Below, piece after piece: positions 42,348 to 53,692 of a stretch of 64,000 nt of DNA. This DNA comes from Symbiodinium natans. Its lineage: Eukaryota > Sar > Dinophyceae > Suessiales > Symbiodiniaceae. The stretch lies in assembly GCA_905221605.1 (NCBI GenBank), contig CAJNDS010002329.1, forward strand, positions 360,206 through 424,205. The letters are read 5' to 3'. The translations under genes were made by a program, and so were the position numbers. The notes beneath the pieces are model-generated. The model worked only from the letters and a program-made list of their open reading frames with translations, was not told the DNA's origin and did no database searches. The first letter of the stretch is position 1. Each line of letters opens with the position of its first letter.

Positions 42348-42367
42348 ACCCCCCCCCCCCCCCCCCA
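42348..42367. repeat. Poly-C run
   Basis: About 18 C in a row in an intron, an assembly-sensitive site. Confidence 0.85.
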
Positions 42368-42401
42368 ATTGAAAAGCATTTGAGGTCTTGCTTCTTTCAA
42401 G

Positions 42402-42729
42402 CCGCGAGCGCCCTAAACATGCCGCCGGTACGGGTACGCTTCCGACCACGAAGCGCTTTTCAAGAGTTGCAAATGGAGGCTCCCGAAGGCACAGAATTAC
42501 CTAACTTTCTCCGACATGTCTTTGCCATTTGCCATCGCAGTGGTAGAGCGCAGTTTACGTCGGTGACTCTGATGGAGGCTGGACATTTCTTCCAGAGCTG
42601 TACTGCGCTTTTGGCCTCGATGGATGGGTCGTGCGCTTCGATGCTTCCATTGGTGGCAACACAACTTGCCAAGGGGTGGGCAGGCAATTGGCAGTGCGCG
42701 TTGCCAGCACCGGCCTCAGTTGTGCTGTA
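42402..42729 (+). CDS. Modular surface protein, type II repeat exon(s)
   Basis: After ctttcaag the frame reads LNMPPVRVRFRPRSAF then LQMEAPEGTELPNF, the N-x-x-V-x-V and A-P-x-G blocks. In another phase, 42600-42725 reads WVVRFDASIGGNTTCQGVGR then QLAVRVASTGLSCAV, which carries the C-x-G-x-G block. I therefore suspect two exons with a small intron between about 42500 and 42600. Confidence 0.6.
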
Positions 42730-42889
42730 AGGTGTGAAAGTGCTCCTTTCGGCTTTCGGTGAACTGCATGCATTAAGAGGCACAGAAGACTCCTGGACAC
42801 TTGGCTGCACAGGGCGGCACTCAACATGCAAGGCCCGTTTAAGAGATGCACATGTTTGTTGATCACGTGTTGCGACCCTTTCGAATCAG

Positions 42890-42980
42890 GTCTGGGGTTT
42901 CTTTCTACGAGCTCTGGGTCGCAGTAAAGCCTCCGTCTCTCCAGACAGATGCGGCAGTATGGCGTCTTCAAACTTTCCGG
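42890..42980 (+). CDS. Modular surface protein, short type II repeat exon
   Basis: After gaatcag the frame reads SGVSFYELWVAVKPPSLQT then AAVWRLQTF: the Y-x-L-x-V-x-V-x-P-P block followed by W, exactly where it is expected after the preceding exon. Confidence 0.65.
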
Positions 42981-43429
42981 GTTTCTCAGACTTGTTCCAG
43001 TGTTCTAATCCCCGTCGTGCTATTCCGTAGCAACTTCTTGCTGGAAGGGCTCAAAAGCTCAAAATCATGCTGCAGCTAAGTTGGATGTCCCGGCCGATGC
43101 TGAAGTTATCAGCAGACTCATTTATGACGTGGGCATCGTGCCTGGAGTTCATGTCCATCAGCGCATGGCAAGTTTCTCGACCTTCTAAAGAAGCTCTCCC
43201 TCTGACCAAAGTGGCACCTCTCATGATACTTGCTCCTTTTTCGATCAGGCTGGGTGGTCATCAACAGAGGCCATAAGCTTGATTGCAATGAATCTTTCCG
43301 AAGCACATGCTCTTTCACTTTTCTTCTTGCAGAGCTGGTCATGCCAACAGAGCTTGCGTTTGCTTTTAGTTTCACTTTTGTGCTGAGCCTCGCAGAGGCA
43401 ATGAGTACCTCGGTGATACAATCCTTGAC

Positions 43430-43617
43430 TTAACTTTCGTCATCGTTCTGAACAGCCCCGTTCTGGCAGCTTGGACGAGCTTTGAGGCGCATGTGACGTG
43501 CCATACGCTTGTGTCGGCAAGCCTCATGTATGAGGCAGATGACGAGCTGATGTTTACTGCTCCGAGTGGCTTCAAGCTTGCGGCGAATCTGATGTCTGGT
43601 GAATGCCAGCACCCATG
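43430..43617 (+). CDS. Modular surface protein, type II repeat exon
   Basis: The frame reads LTFVIVLNSPVLAAWTSFEA, then DDELMFTAPSGFKLAANLM and SGEC before the stop. The T-A-P-S-G-F block and following Cys fit the repeat. A weaker candidate (LDVPADAEVISRLIYDVGIV) lies at about 43079-43170. Confidence 0.6.
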
Positions 43618-43675
43618 ACTGCACTTAGTGCTTATCGAGGCCACATCGAGAAGGAAGTGGATAGACATAGTTTCG

Positions 43676-43850
43676 GGGGGGGGGGGGGGGGGGGGGAGGG
43701 CGGGGGGAAGCGGGGGAAGGGGGCGAGGGGGGGGGAAGGGGGGGAGGGGGGGGCGGTGGCCGAAAGGGAAGGGGGAGGGCGGGGGGAAGCGGGGGAAGGG
43801 GGCGAGGGGGGGGAAGGGGGGGAGGGGGGGGCGGTGGCCGAAAGGGATGG
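43676..43850. repeat. G-run minisatellite, two ~78-base copies
   Basis: Uninterrupted G runs are separated by single A or C bases. Two long copies of the same unit, each ending GGCGGTGGCCGAAAGGGA, finish at about 43769 and 43846. It has very high G-quadruplex potential on the + strand and lies in an intron of the modular gene. Open frames in it are artefacts of composition. Confidence 0.85.
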
Positions 43851-45399
43851 TGGGTCGTGCGGCAGATGCTTGGAACGTAGTGCATGGGGAGTCACATGCC
43901 AGCCTTAGGCAGCTTCAAGTGTTCACCGGCGACATTCCGGATGCAAGCGGCTGTGCAACTCATTTGCGTTCAAATCATCCGTGCATCCTGCCTTGCTGTT
44001 AGTGCAGACTTCACTATAAGGGCCACAATGCCGGACATCTACTTGCGGTGGCCAGCCACAGTGTCTTCAGGTTGCAAGAGGATGGAGCTGTGATGTGCGT
44101 TTACAACTGTCCGTAGCCAATCGGACCTGGCACCGTCCAGTCACAGGCTTCTTGTTCAACACGCAGCTTGATCTTGCACATTAATTCTTCGTGGTGGCAG
44201 ACTTAATCGGATGCCACAAATCGTCAAAGCTCGGCAGCGTTTTGACAGCCCCATGGACGGCATGGCCCTGCGATTGCAACTTTCAGGGCAGAATCTATCG
44301 GAGCCTCCATCCAGCTAAACCTCCAGGCAAGGACATTTAGGCGACTCCAGCAGATGCGATAGCACACAACACCACCGTGCCCTGAGATTTTCCAGCTGCA
44401 GGCTGTGAGTGCATCCGTGCCGCCTGCGGAAGAGGACGGCTCGGGACCCTCACAGTGCCAAGCACCTCAGCTGGCTGCTTGAGGACAATTTCTGGTCAGC
44501 ATCGCTATGGCGGAATGCCTCGGTTGTGGAAGGTGAGCTGAACAGTTGTGATCGCCACAATGGTGAAGCTAGCTGGTACTCAGGGAGCGATCTGATGTCC
44601 TGGCGGGTCATTCCGCAAGTGCAACAGCCAGCCCCTCAACACCGATATTTGTGTTGCCGTACTGCCTGGCCACGCGTAATGCTCAAGTATCAGCTCCCGC
44701 GGGAACCTTTTGGTCAAGCCAGTGATCAAGCCTTTCAAGGCCATCGCTGCAGCCAGCCATTGGCTCCAGGCCGTCGCGCAGAAAAGCCAAAAGCTTTCCG
44801 TAGAAACGCAAGCAGTTTGCTGTTGCTGCCATAGGCAAGCTGCTGGGGCATACCCTGTCCAGCTTGAGTTCTCTTTCGTCACCCGAGCTGCTGCAGATCG
44901 ATGGTGCCTGAAGGCCCGGCATCTGCATTAAAATGCAGTTTTGTTTGAATCAGAGTGGCTGCTTGCATTACTCACACCATCGCTGTCCCCTCCGCTTTTG
45001 TAGTGTGGTTGTAGAGCTTGGGTTTAAGTTCAGGGTTCTTGGTCAGGGTATAGGGGGAGATGAGGTTGGCTCAGAATTGCGTGATTTCAGCAGACCATGC
45101 AGGCGCTGCAGCCATCTGCGTTCAACTTCTCGGCTTCGATGTGTCCTGGCTGCAATATGTGCTGTTTAGCGGTGCTTATCAAAGGTAGCACGGTGCCTAC
45201 AAGGCCTGCAGCACTGCTTGGTCGCACCTAACCTCGCTACTTACATTCCCCTAGTCTGCGTGGAGTTTATTCTTGGTGCCTTCTGCAGGCTGTTATCGGC
45301 GACAGAGGCCAGATTGCTGCCAGGTGACGCAGGCTTGCGCGGCCTCAAACGACTTTAAAATTCAACGTGGATACTTCTGCTCGACATAGCTCTGCTTGA
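43851..45399. other. Intron-like stretch with weak exon candidates
   Basis: Protein-like fragments include DFTIRATMPDIYLRWPATVS (about 44010-44070), LSVANRTWHRPVTGFLFNTQ (about 44110-44170) and a longer frame from 44409. None can be joined with confidence. Confidence 0.35.
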
Positions 45400-45429
45400 C
45401 AGGAGTGCAGCTGGCCTTGAGCTCACAGC

Positions 45430-45605
45430 TTCTCATTTCGATTGGAGAAGTGGGCAGCTATACCTCCATGCTTCCACAGAGGCGAGGCTGCATTCCAAAT
45501 TTCTCCCAAGCCTGCGGTTTGAGACCTGTAGGAAATATGTCTTCATGCTGTCGAACGTGAGATTGCCAACTCTGGCGGGAATTGTGTTCTTCGAGGAGAG
45601 CATTT
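45430..45605 (+). CDS. Modular surface protein, probable type II repeat exon
   Basis: After gctcacag the frame reads FDWRSGQLYLHAS, then CRKYVFMLSNVRLPTLAGIV and FFEESISVNEHV. The Y-V-F-x-L-x-N-V-x-x-P block matches the repeat, and the Cys precedes it as expected. Confidence 0.55.
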
Positions 45606-47983
45606 CCGTCAATGAGCATGTCTCAAGGGGGCGGAACGCAGAACTGCCTCAAGCGTTTCCTGTGTAAAGGCACACACTTATGATTCATCTGGTGCCTTGA
45701 GCAACAGTGGCAAGGCCCGGGCACGTGGGATGTAGCCTGAGTTGCTAGATCGCTCTTGAATTGGTTTATGTGGCCTCAGGCAGTTGAAGCATTCGCGGTA
45801 CTTGGGAAAGTGGAGGCAGGGGGTTCCAGGCATCGATCTGTCGAAGTTACGCAACTCTGTCAGGTTTCAGACCTTCAGGTGTTCCCCTGGCTGCCAGAGA
45901 CAGTCCATGAGGCAGAGGTTTGCTTGGAATTGCTTGGAATGTGGCGAGAATGCGTGCGCTCGTTGAAGTTGCACGCTTTTTGCAATCCCTTGCAATCACT
46001 TGCAATCCTTTGAGCAGACTTACGAGTCTCAAAAGAGGCTGCGAGTGCTCTTCTGGGCAGCTTGCCTCCGCGACCTGGGGACCAAGCCTTGGTTCACATC
46101 AGCACGGGAACCCGGACATGTTTTCATTAGTGTTTATATGTCTTAATATGTCTTAATATGCCTTAATGTGTTTTAACATTCTTCAGCTTTCTTCAGCCGT
46201 CAGCAACTTTTCGGCGGTCTCAGTAAGAATTCATTCCCCAATCAAGGTCATGAATAAGGCTCAAAAAGGTTTTCCTGGCCGCGTGAACCAAGCCTAAGGT
46301 CTTTGGCTCAACGCGCTTTCTGGCGAAACTCTGCGTGTTTCAGCTGGAGATTTGCTCTTGAAGGCAGGATGCCTCCAGCCACCTCTCCTGTGCAGACATT
46401 TTTCATTTCCAGCACTGGAGTCCATGCAGGAGATGTTCCTCAAAGATGCGCAGTCCAATAATCAGCTGAGGAAGGGCTGGGGTTACCTTGCTGTTGCGAC
46501 TGCTCTTGGGAGAGTCGTGCTTTGGCTCATTGACGCAATCTTCGTTTGCTTGGAAAATTTGGAACGTTGCTGAGGCATCTTCTTGGGATACTTCAAGTTT
46601 GCATTAGGTGGAAACTCCTGTTCAACTGTGGCAGCGTGGCAATAGGGGCTATCGGGTTGTATAGCCTTCCTAGCCCTCAGATTCTTCCCTGAAAGGCTAT
46701 CGACTTTGGTGTAGACCCCACAGACAGACTCCACTTGTACAAGCCCTATCTCAGATTTTGGATAGGGCCTGTCCAATCCGAAATAGGCTCTCTAACCGGT
46801 GCTTCATCGAAGGGAGAATGAAAGAAACTCATGTTTTTTCACGCACTGGGGAGTGCTTTATGGTGGTGCAGCAGGGTCTATACAGGGTCAGGCTTTTGGG
46901 GCTTTGGGATTATAGGATCTACCACTTTGCTGATTTAGGTGTTTGAGGGTTGTGGGGTTTAAATTTCACGGAACAGTTTATATTTAGGTACTCAGGGCTT
47001 GCGGCAGGGCTTTAAACAGCAGTTAAAAACTTACTTAGGTACTTACGGTAGGGCGTCAATATTTCACCCTCGGGGGAGGAGGGTGTGGGGGGTGGAGGTG
47101 GTGAAGGTTTTCGACTTTTCCGGGTGGGGACTTTTCGGGTTTAAGACCTTTAGGGCTTGGTCCTTTTTCAGGGTGTAGGCTTTTCGTGATGCTTCTCCGT
47201 TGTAGAGATGTGATGGGCCAGGGCCAGAGTTTAGGGTTTCGGGTGTTTGTGTGCAGGGTTTTAATGGTGCTTGGGTGTGTTGAGGTTTTGAATTGCAGTG
47301 TAAAAGCGCTTTGTTCTGGAGTGTGGGGACTGGGTCTAGTTTTGAGATGCATGCTGGCTTGCTTGGGGCTTTTGGATTTTAGAGTGTAGGGCTCGTAAGG
47401 CTATAATGTGTTCAATCGATATATGGGCTTTCAGGCGTTTACGGGCTGTTTAGCATGTTAGGAGGCTGGGGGATTTGTGGCTGCAGTGGCTGCAGGGGTT
47501 AGGGATGCTGCCTGTGTTCCGGATCGGCGGGGTGGAACTAGCATTCGAAGAAACATGGCCCAAGACCAATGGCCACTATGCCTTGTCCGTCTCGCCCTGC
47601 ACCACTAAGCGCGGGTGTTCCATGCATCTACCCGGCCGGGTGCATGTAGGGCCCTGGCCCAACGGTGGCCAATCCGTACTGTTCCAGAAGTTCGTTCTGC
47701 AGATCCCTGCCATACCCCTCTGCAGCATGTGTGGTTGCAGCAGATAGTCTCACAATTCTGCTGCGGCAGGGCTTTCTGCAATGAGAGCAGGACATCTACA
47801 GCGGTATCTTCTCCCTCTGGCAGCGATCTCGTCGCAGAGTTCCTGGGCGCTGTGAACGATGATGTCAAGCATGATTTGGAGGCCAGCGCAGCTTTTTTTT
47901 TTTTTTTTCCACAGGTCAGTCGGAGGTCAAGGGTAACTGAGCAAGCAACATCTCTGCAATTCTCTTCTGGGTAATCAAACAAT
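45606..47983. other. Intron-like stretch with one telomere-like block
   Basis: There is a protein-like fragment at about 45845-45915 (VTQLCQVSDLQVFPWLPE, similar to VCQVSDL in the exon at 37670). Short direct repeats occur at 45971-46015 (TTGCAATC) and 46128-46175 (TATGTCTTAA), and a frame with unknown meaning runs from 47475 to 47747. A poly-T tract of about 17 bases at 47890-47907 followed by CCACAG looks like a strong splice acceptor. Confidence 0.4.
46840..47480 (+). repeat. Degenerate telomere-like tract
   Basis: GGGTTTAGGG-like words (TTTAGGTAC, GGGTTTAAGA, TTTAGGGTTTCGGG, TTTTAGAGTGTAGGG) recur throughout, in the same orientation as the blocks at 8.8 and 14-15.6 kb but more diverged. 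Confidence 0.6.
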
Positions 47984-48232
47984 GTCGAAGTCACACTTGG
48001 CGGATCTTGGCAGGTTCAGCTCGCTCTTCCCGCAGACTTGACAGGCACCAAAAGATTTCAAGATGCGAGAGCAGCTGACAGCACTGACAGCTTTGCGAAG
48101 ACTTTTGCTAAACTACGTGCGCGTCTTCCAGGCGGAGCAGGCGCTGCTCCGGTGTGGCGCATCGAAGTGGTGTCGGACTGCCAGCTATCACTAACTTTCG
48201 GTATCGCCCCTTCTTTAGCCTATCCCTGCAAT
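47984..48232 (+). CDS. Modular surface protein, probable type II repeat exon
   Basis: The frame reads NVEVTLGGSWQVQLALPADL then TGTKRFQDAR, and later VWRIEVVSDCQLSL. The N-V-x-V strand followed by L-P-A-D resembles the first half of the second repeat type, and the Cys after it fits. The left edge is unclear because an in-frame TAA lies at 47968. Confidence 0.5.
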
Positions 48233-48394
48233 GACAATGAAACCACTTAAACCACTCCTCCAGGATGCCCCCAATCAGAGTGACGTCGTTTTGAGCTCAC
48301 GGCTGAGCTTGAAATCTGAAGCTGTGGACACTGATGCACACTGTCATTGGTAGGGGCACGAGCGCTGATGAGCTTTTCGCAGACTAGGTACTAA

Positions 48395-48530
48395 TGATGG
48401 CGACTTTTCCCCTTCGCTGTCGCTCTCCTACGCCTTCCAAGTGTCAATCTCTCCTGCCACAGCCTCTGGTTTCAGCCAATCGGCTGTCTTGTTCTTGCTC
48501 TCTGCAAACCCGAAGAAAGCGGTGGCATAT
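48395..48530 (+). CDS. Modular surface protein, probable exon
   Basis: The frame reads GDFSPSLSLSYAFQVSISPA then AVLFLLSANP. Y-A-F-x-V-x-I-x-P matches the Y-x-F-x-V block of the repeat. Confidence 0.5.
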
Positions 48531-48975
48531 CTTTAGTTATGTTAGACAAATACATCTGTACATAAGCATATGAGGTGGCAGTGGCTCCCAATTCCGAGGC
48601 CAGAAGTATCGCCACAAAGTGGCCGAGTGATTGCTGCATCTAGCTTCAGACTTCTTGGAAGGTTGTTCTGAGTGTCAGCATCGATCCTAGTGATGCGCAG
48701 ATCACCCATGTGTGGCCGACATGCCTTTCTTTTGCCTTGCAAAGGACTGAGGAGGGGTGTAAGTGTGAAGTGGGTGGACAAATGGGAGGGGTTGAGTTGA
48801 AGAGCCTCGGTGACGTGAACTGGCCCGACTCGCCACGGCATCACCGCCGCTGTGCCAGGTGGATCTCTTGGCACCGCTTGGGGTCACGTTCCCCACGAAT
48901 TGTCTTGCGGCATGGGGCTTAGGATTCGGCAGATTCCGCCCAGGACTCCAGCTGACCTTGTAGACCGAGGGACTG

Positions 48976-49554
48976 CTCACGCACACGCACACGCACACGC
49001 ACACGCACACGCACACACACACACACACACGCACACGCACACGCACACGCACAAGCACACGCGCACGCACAGGCACACACACACACGCCCAGGCACGCGC
49101 ACGCACGCACAGGCACGCGCACGCACGCACAGGCACACACACACGCCCAGGCACGCGCACGCACGCACAGGCACGCGCACGCACGCACAGGCACGCGCAC
49201 GCACAGGCACGCGCACGCACAGGCACGCGCGCACACGCGCAGCGCGCACGCGCGCACACGCGCGCACGCAGCACACGCGCAGCGACACAGCGCACACAGC
49301 GCGCGCACTGCGCAACAGCGCGGCACGCGCGCACACGCGCACACGCGCACGCGCGCACACACGCGCGCACACACGCGCACACGCGCACACAGCGCACGCG
49401 CACACACACACGCGCACACGCGCACACCCGCACACGCGCACACGCGCACACGCGCACACGCGCACACGCGCACACGCGCACACCCGCACACCCGCACACC
49501 CGCACCACCCGCACACACACCCGCACACACACACACACAGCACCCCCCCCCCCC

Positions 49555-49607
<53 letters not shown>

Positions 49608-49633
49608 ACACACATACACACACACACACAAAA
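48976..49633. repeat. Long CA / GCAC / GCGC microsatellite complex
   Basis: About 660 bases are made almost only of alternating purine and pyrimidine: (CACG)n, (CA)n, (GCGCAC)n, and a final long (CA)n with a poly-C run at about 49543-49557. Long frames on both strands over this block encode only Cys/Val/Arg or His/Thr/Ala repeats and are not genes. The sequence is a classic Z-DNA former. Confidence 0.95.
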
Positions 49634-50180
49634 CAAGGTGTGCTTGACTCAAAACCGTACATAAACATACATAAACCCTAAAATTTCTGGTTTCTAAACA
49701 CACCCTGCCATTTGGTCAGGATTTATAGGGTTTGAGGTTTCAGGTTTAGGGCCTTCTTAATACAGTTACACCTCTTTGCGACTTTCTGGAGTTGCCGTGC
49801 CTTCAAGACCATGTCGTTTTTGCTGGGGAAGTTTAGAGGGCAGTCGGTGGGCGCTACAGGCAGCTCACCAGAGTCCCAAGGGTTGGTCGAAATCCGAAGG
49901 CCGAAGGAGAACAACGATAGCCTCGTGACACCTTTAGTCAAGCTAATTTGAAAAGTGGGAAGGCAGAACATCCCGAAAGGAACCCTGACAAGACCCTGAA
50001 CACGACACCTCTACGAGAAACCTTCAACCCCGACCCCTTCGAAAGCCCATGAATGTCCGCACGGCGGGCAACACGTTGGCTACAGTCGCTCGACCTGGCG
50101 CCCAAAGTGCCTGTCAAAACTTCGGCAAAAGGCCTTTGTTCCCCACCCTCGGTGTGGGGTTGTTAGATTTTAAAAACTCA

Positions 50181-50236
50181 ACTCTTCTCCTCGCCCGGAA
50201 CTCTTCTCCTCGCCCGGAACTCTTCTCCTCGCCCAG
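50181..50236 (+). repeat. 19-base tandem repeat, 3 copies
   Basis: (C/G)AACTCTTCTCCTCGCCC(G/A)G is repeated three times with almost no change. Confidence 0.9.
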
Positions 50237-53200
50237 TCTACTCAAAAGAGGTGTGAGACAGCACCTGTATGCACCTGTGATAAGTTATGACAAAGCCACT
50301 CGTAAGCTTGGTCCGGGCCCAGCCGAAGATCAGGTCTCGGGACATCTTGGAGAACGTGCAAACAGCGAATGGAACAAAGAAAGCAAGTGCAAAGCAAGGT
50401 CACCCCGGGAACCCAAGAAACCAAGCAACACAACAAGTGCAATGGTGCAGTTGAAACGTAATCCACGGCGTGGTCCCAACTTGGCCACCTTTGAGAAGCG
50501 GAACCTGCGTGGAGCGCCTCCCTCGGCACCAGGGCGCCGTACGCTCACAGCAGATAGCGGAGAAAACAAGGAAACCGCACCTCAGACCGATGCGCCCGAG
50601 TGCAGCCGGAGGCTTCCAGCCGCAGTGTCCTGAGCTGCTCGGCGGAGCAGGCGGAGCATTATGCCTGACGCTGAGGACTTTTTCAGGTCTGTCAAGAGCG
50701 AGACAGTACTGAGCCGCTGAGCCTGCTCGGCCGTGGAACAAGGCTGGAAGAATGCAGCTGACCCTTACGCTGACATTGGCAGCCACCATGGAACGGTCTG
50801 TCATGGATGACATCTCCATCAAAGCGCCGTGGCCTGAGGGACGCGAGCAATCTCAGGATGATGCTCCATATACGGTTCATATGGCCTCTTCTCAGCAGCT
50901 GTGCCTCGCCGAGGCAGAATCCCGCAAGCACCAATCCTGATGAATGGAGATGCTGGCGTGATTCTCTTCCGGTTGTCAGTCAGTTGGCAAGCTCTGCAGA
51001 CATGCCTCAACCAGGAACCGATGGCTGGGAATAGGGCGCTTTGGCCAAGTGGAGGTGTCTCGGCGGCTACAGTGCTTGATCAGGGCAGTCGCCCAAGCCT
51101 GCTCGGCCCGGTTGCTGGCAAAAGTGTCCCACATGGCCATACGGCCTGCCAAATCCAGCCATCGGCCAAAACCTACCTCTCACAACCGAGCAGTGCTTGG
51201 GCCGAAACCACCAGATGACCCCAAAGGCACCGTTCAACAGGAGACGCCATGATGTGCATCAAAGTTTCGGAATCGGGATGCGGTTCAGATGAACATCATG
51301 ACCAGCATGTGAGTGGACAGCAATCATAGTCATAGCAGAGCTGGTGGTGCCAAAGCAATCGTGCTAGGCAGATCATGAACAGCATTCCGAAACATGCGCG
51401 CTTACGCGTCTGCAGGGGTAAGGGGGTGAGTGGGTGTCCCAAGAAGTTCATGCACGGTGCAACATCCGTGCACCAAAGCCGAAATGCGAAGACCAGGATG
51501 CCAAGGCTTTGTTGGAGTGTGGAGGAGTAAACTCACACTGGTAGGGGCAAATCAGCAAGCTGCCTCTGCATGTCGGGATGGATAAAGGTGCTTTGCTCGG
51601 CGATGGAAGCGTTGTGGAATGCTGGCAGACACGATTGTTCTGCGATGGCATTGGCTTTCATGTGGACACAGAAGCTTTGTGCCAAGTGTCGTTTCCTGCA
51701 CAGCTCACTGATGGGCTTTTACGTGAACTACCAGCCTGTCCGAGTCGTTGGACTGTCATGCAGGTGAAAGCTGATAGCACCTGATCATATCTGATCGAAG
51801 CTTTCGCAAGCACCTGCAAAAAGGATCTTGCACGTTGCAACTTCTTCCGTGTTGAGGTGGGTTGGGCCGAGAGCGATTCTGACTACGGAGTTGCATCGAT
51901 GGTTGGGTGCCCAGAGTGCGAAGGTCCTGTTCCAATGCCGCATTGGCGATATCTCCTGTCAAGCAGCTGCCATGATGTTGGCTCTGCCACAAGGTGGCGT
52001 CGCTGGACTACCCATCGGAACCTGGAAATCTGTCTCTGCTGCTTACCGTGGAGGCAGGTGGGTTGCACTTGCAGCAGGATGGATTTGTACTTAAGTGTAC
52101 ATACACTTCAACGGATCCAAAACTGAAGTTGCGGCGAAATCAGAGGAGGAGCTGCAGACCGACACGACAATCATATGTGTATCATGAACAGGTGTCATCA
52201 CGAGCGGTCGCAGCTGTTGCCTCAGACTCGCCCACGGTGAAGCCGTGGCAGTGAGATGTGCTGCGTGACTTGTTGTGTGAGCATGTCGACATGATATCCG
52301 TGGGATGATGTGTCATGGGACGACGTGTGCGTGAGTTTCTACATTGAGTTCCTACATTGTTTCATCACCGGTATCACTCAGTCTAGCCGCATTGCTTGCA
52401 TGCGGACTCTGAGCGAGCACGCATGCTGACAGCATCGAATACGAGCCCCAAGTGATCTGTGGCTGAGGACCTTCAGGCATCTGGAGCTGAAGCTTTGCTT
52501 GAGCTGCGGTACCGTGGCAACCTGGCTGGCAATTGGCGGGTGTTCCCTGGTCGTGCAGTCCCCTGATCCTGTGGTCTGGTCCCTGGATCCTTTGGTCCTG
52601 CGCTAGCTTCATGATTGAACGTACGCTGTAGGGTACCTGTTGCAGGGCTAATAGCTTCCGGACTAGTGACTAGAAAGTGTGCGCAGCACATGCGTGCTTG
52701 TGCTTGTGCGTATATGAGTGTACATGTGGCAAGAAGTCTCGAAGGCAATTCCTTGGCTGCTGGCACCAGGCGCAGTGCCATCCGTCGCAAAGAAGAGAGA
52801 AGCCGTGGAGCAGCTTTGAGACGCGTTGTGTGCTTGAAGTAAGTAATCTATTGCGCTCGATCAGATTCGTTGTTCTCCCTTCGGTCTCCTTCCAGCTTTG
52901 CGCACCTTTGTAAATATGCTTTTGAGCACCTCCCGTTTCTCGGCCTGCCCCTGCTAGTTCCATTGGCGAGAATGTCGGCCGTGGCCACAGTTCCAGCACG
53001 GCTGAAGTCGAGAGTGGAACCGCAAACATGACAAAAGCCTTGGAGCGGCTTTGTCATCTTGTATCCACATTGTCCCCCCTCATTATGCTTTCATGCTTGC
53101 ATTTCATGTCACCTCAGGTGCCAACCAAACGCCGGAAACGACGCAGGCGTGACATGCTTGCGAGGCTTACAGCCTACGTTTTGACGGTGCAATGCGCTTG

Positions 53201-53519
53201 AGAGGCAGAACAAGTGCAATTTCGTTGTGATCTGGGCGATCCACCGGAGGCTCCATGATGTTGCCGGTATTTTCGTTTTGAAGCTCATAGGAAAGCAAAA
53301 CGTCGGGCAACTTGGAAACTTGGTGCAGGACAATGGATGGAGGCAGGAAGGTCTCTTTTGGTATCGGTCGGGCGGTTGGAGTCCACTCACCCTCCCGCAG
53401 ATGCCTTAGCTTGGCATGTTCGCGGCTTGCAGTTGGGACATGCTGAGAATGCATGCTCCTTTCCTACGCCAAGGCCTGCTGCCGACATGACTATGCAACC
53501 TTGCAGTGCTGCTGGAACG

Positions 53520-53692
53520 TCAACCATCGTGTGTTCTGGCTGCCAGAAGTTCTGGAGCCTGATCTGAGGATGGTGACCCTGACCTTTGCGCATCCGAGGT
53601 TTCGGATTACAGACTTGACGCCGGGCACCGTGTCACTGACCATCGAGGCCGGCTGCTTCGCGGCCTGCTCCTTCCTTAGCGGCTGTTTAGTT
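53520..53692 (+). CDS. Probable exon, unknown extracellular-type sequence
   Basis: The frame reads FWLPEVLEPDLRMVTLTFAH, then LTPGTVSLTIEAGCFAACSF and a stop. It is strand-rich with two Cys and could be another module of the large surface gene, but the repeat signature is not clear. Confidence 0.4.

Larger units (their letters stand above)
48536..53519. other. Mostly non-coding stretch: CA/CG repeats and unassigned frames
   Basis: Apart from the large CA/CG block I see a small telomere-like tail (49721-49755), a 19-base triple repeat at 50181-50236 and several protein-like but unassigned frames (50049-50633; 51994-52190 with YPSEPGNLSLLLTVEAGG). These may include further exons of the modular gene. 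Confidence 0.4.

Noticed and set aside
41616-42449. 277-codon minus-strand frame
   Set aside because: It overlaps the best type II repeat exon on the + strand, which has clear repeat motifs; the minus frame has none.
43603-44002. Gly- and Pro-rich frames on both strands
   Set aside because: They are translations of the G-run minisatellite.
44110-44125. TCCGTAGCCA, a partial spliced-leader match
   Set aside because: Only ten bases match and the rest diverges; a chance hit in 64 kb is plausible.
48702-49703. Long open frames on both strands (up to 333 codons)
   Set aside because: They run through the CA/CG microsatellite and encode only Cys/Val/Arg or His/Thr/Ala repeats; a repeat without stops, not a gene.
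50049-50633. 194-codon + frame
   Set aside because: It includes a 19-base triple repeat and shows no family similarity; I could not decide that it is coding.
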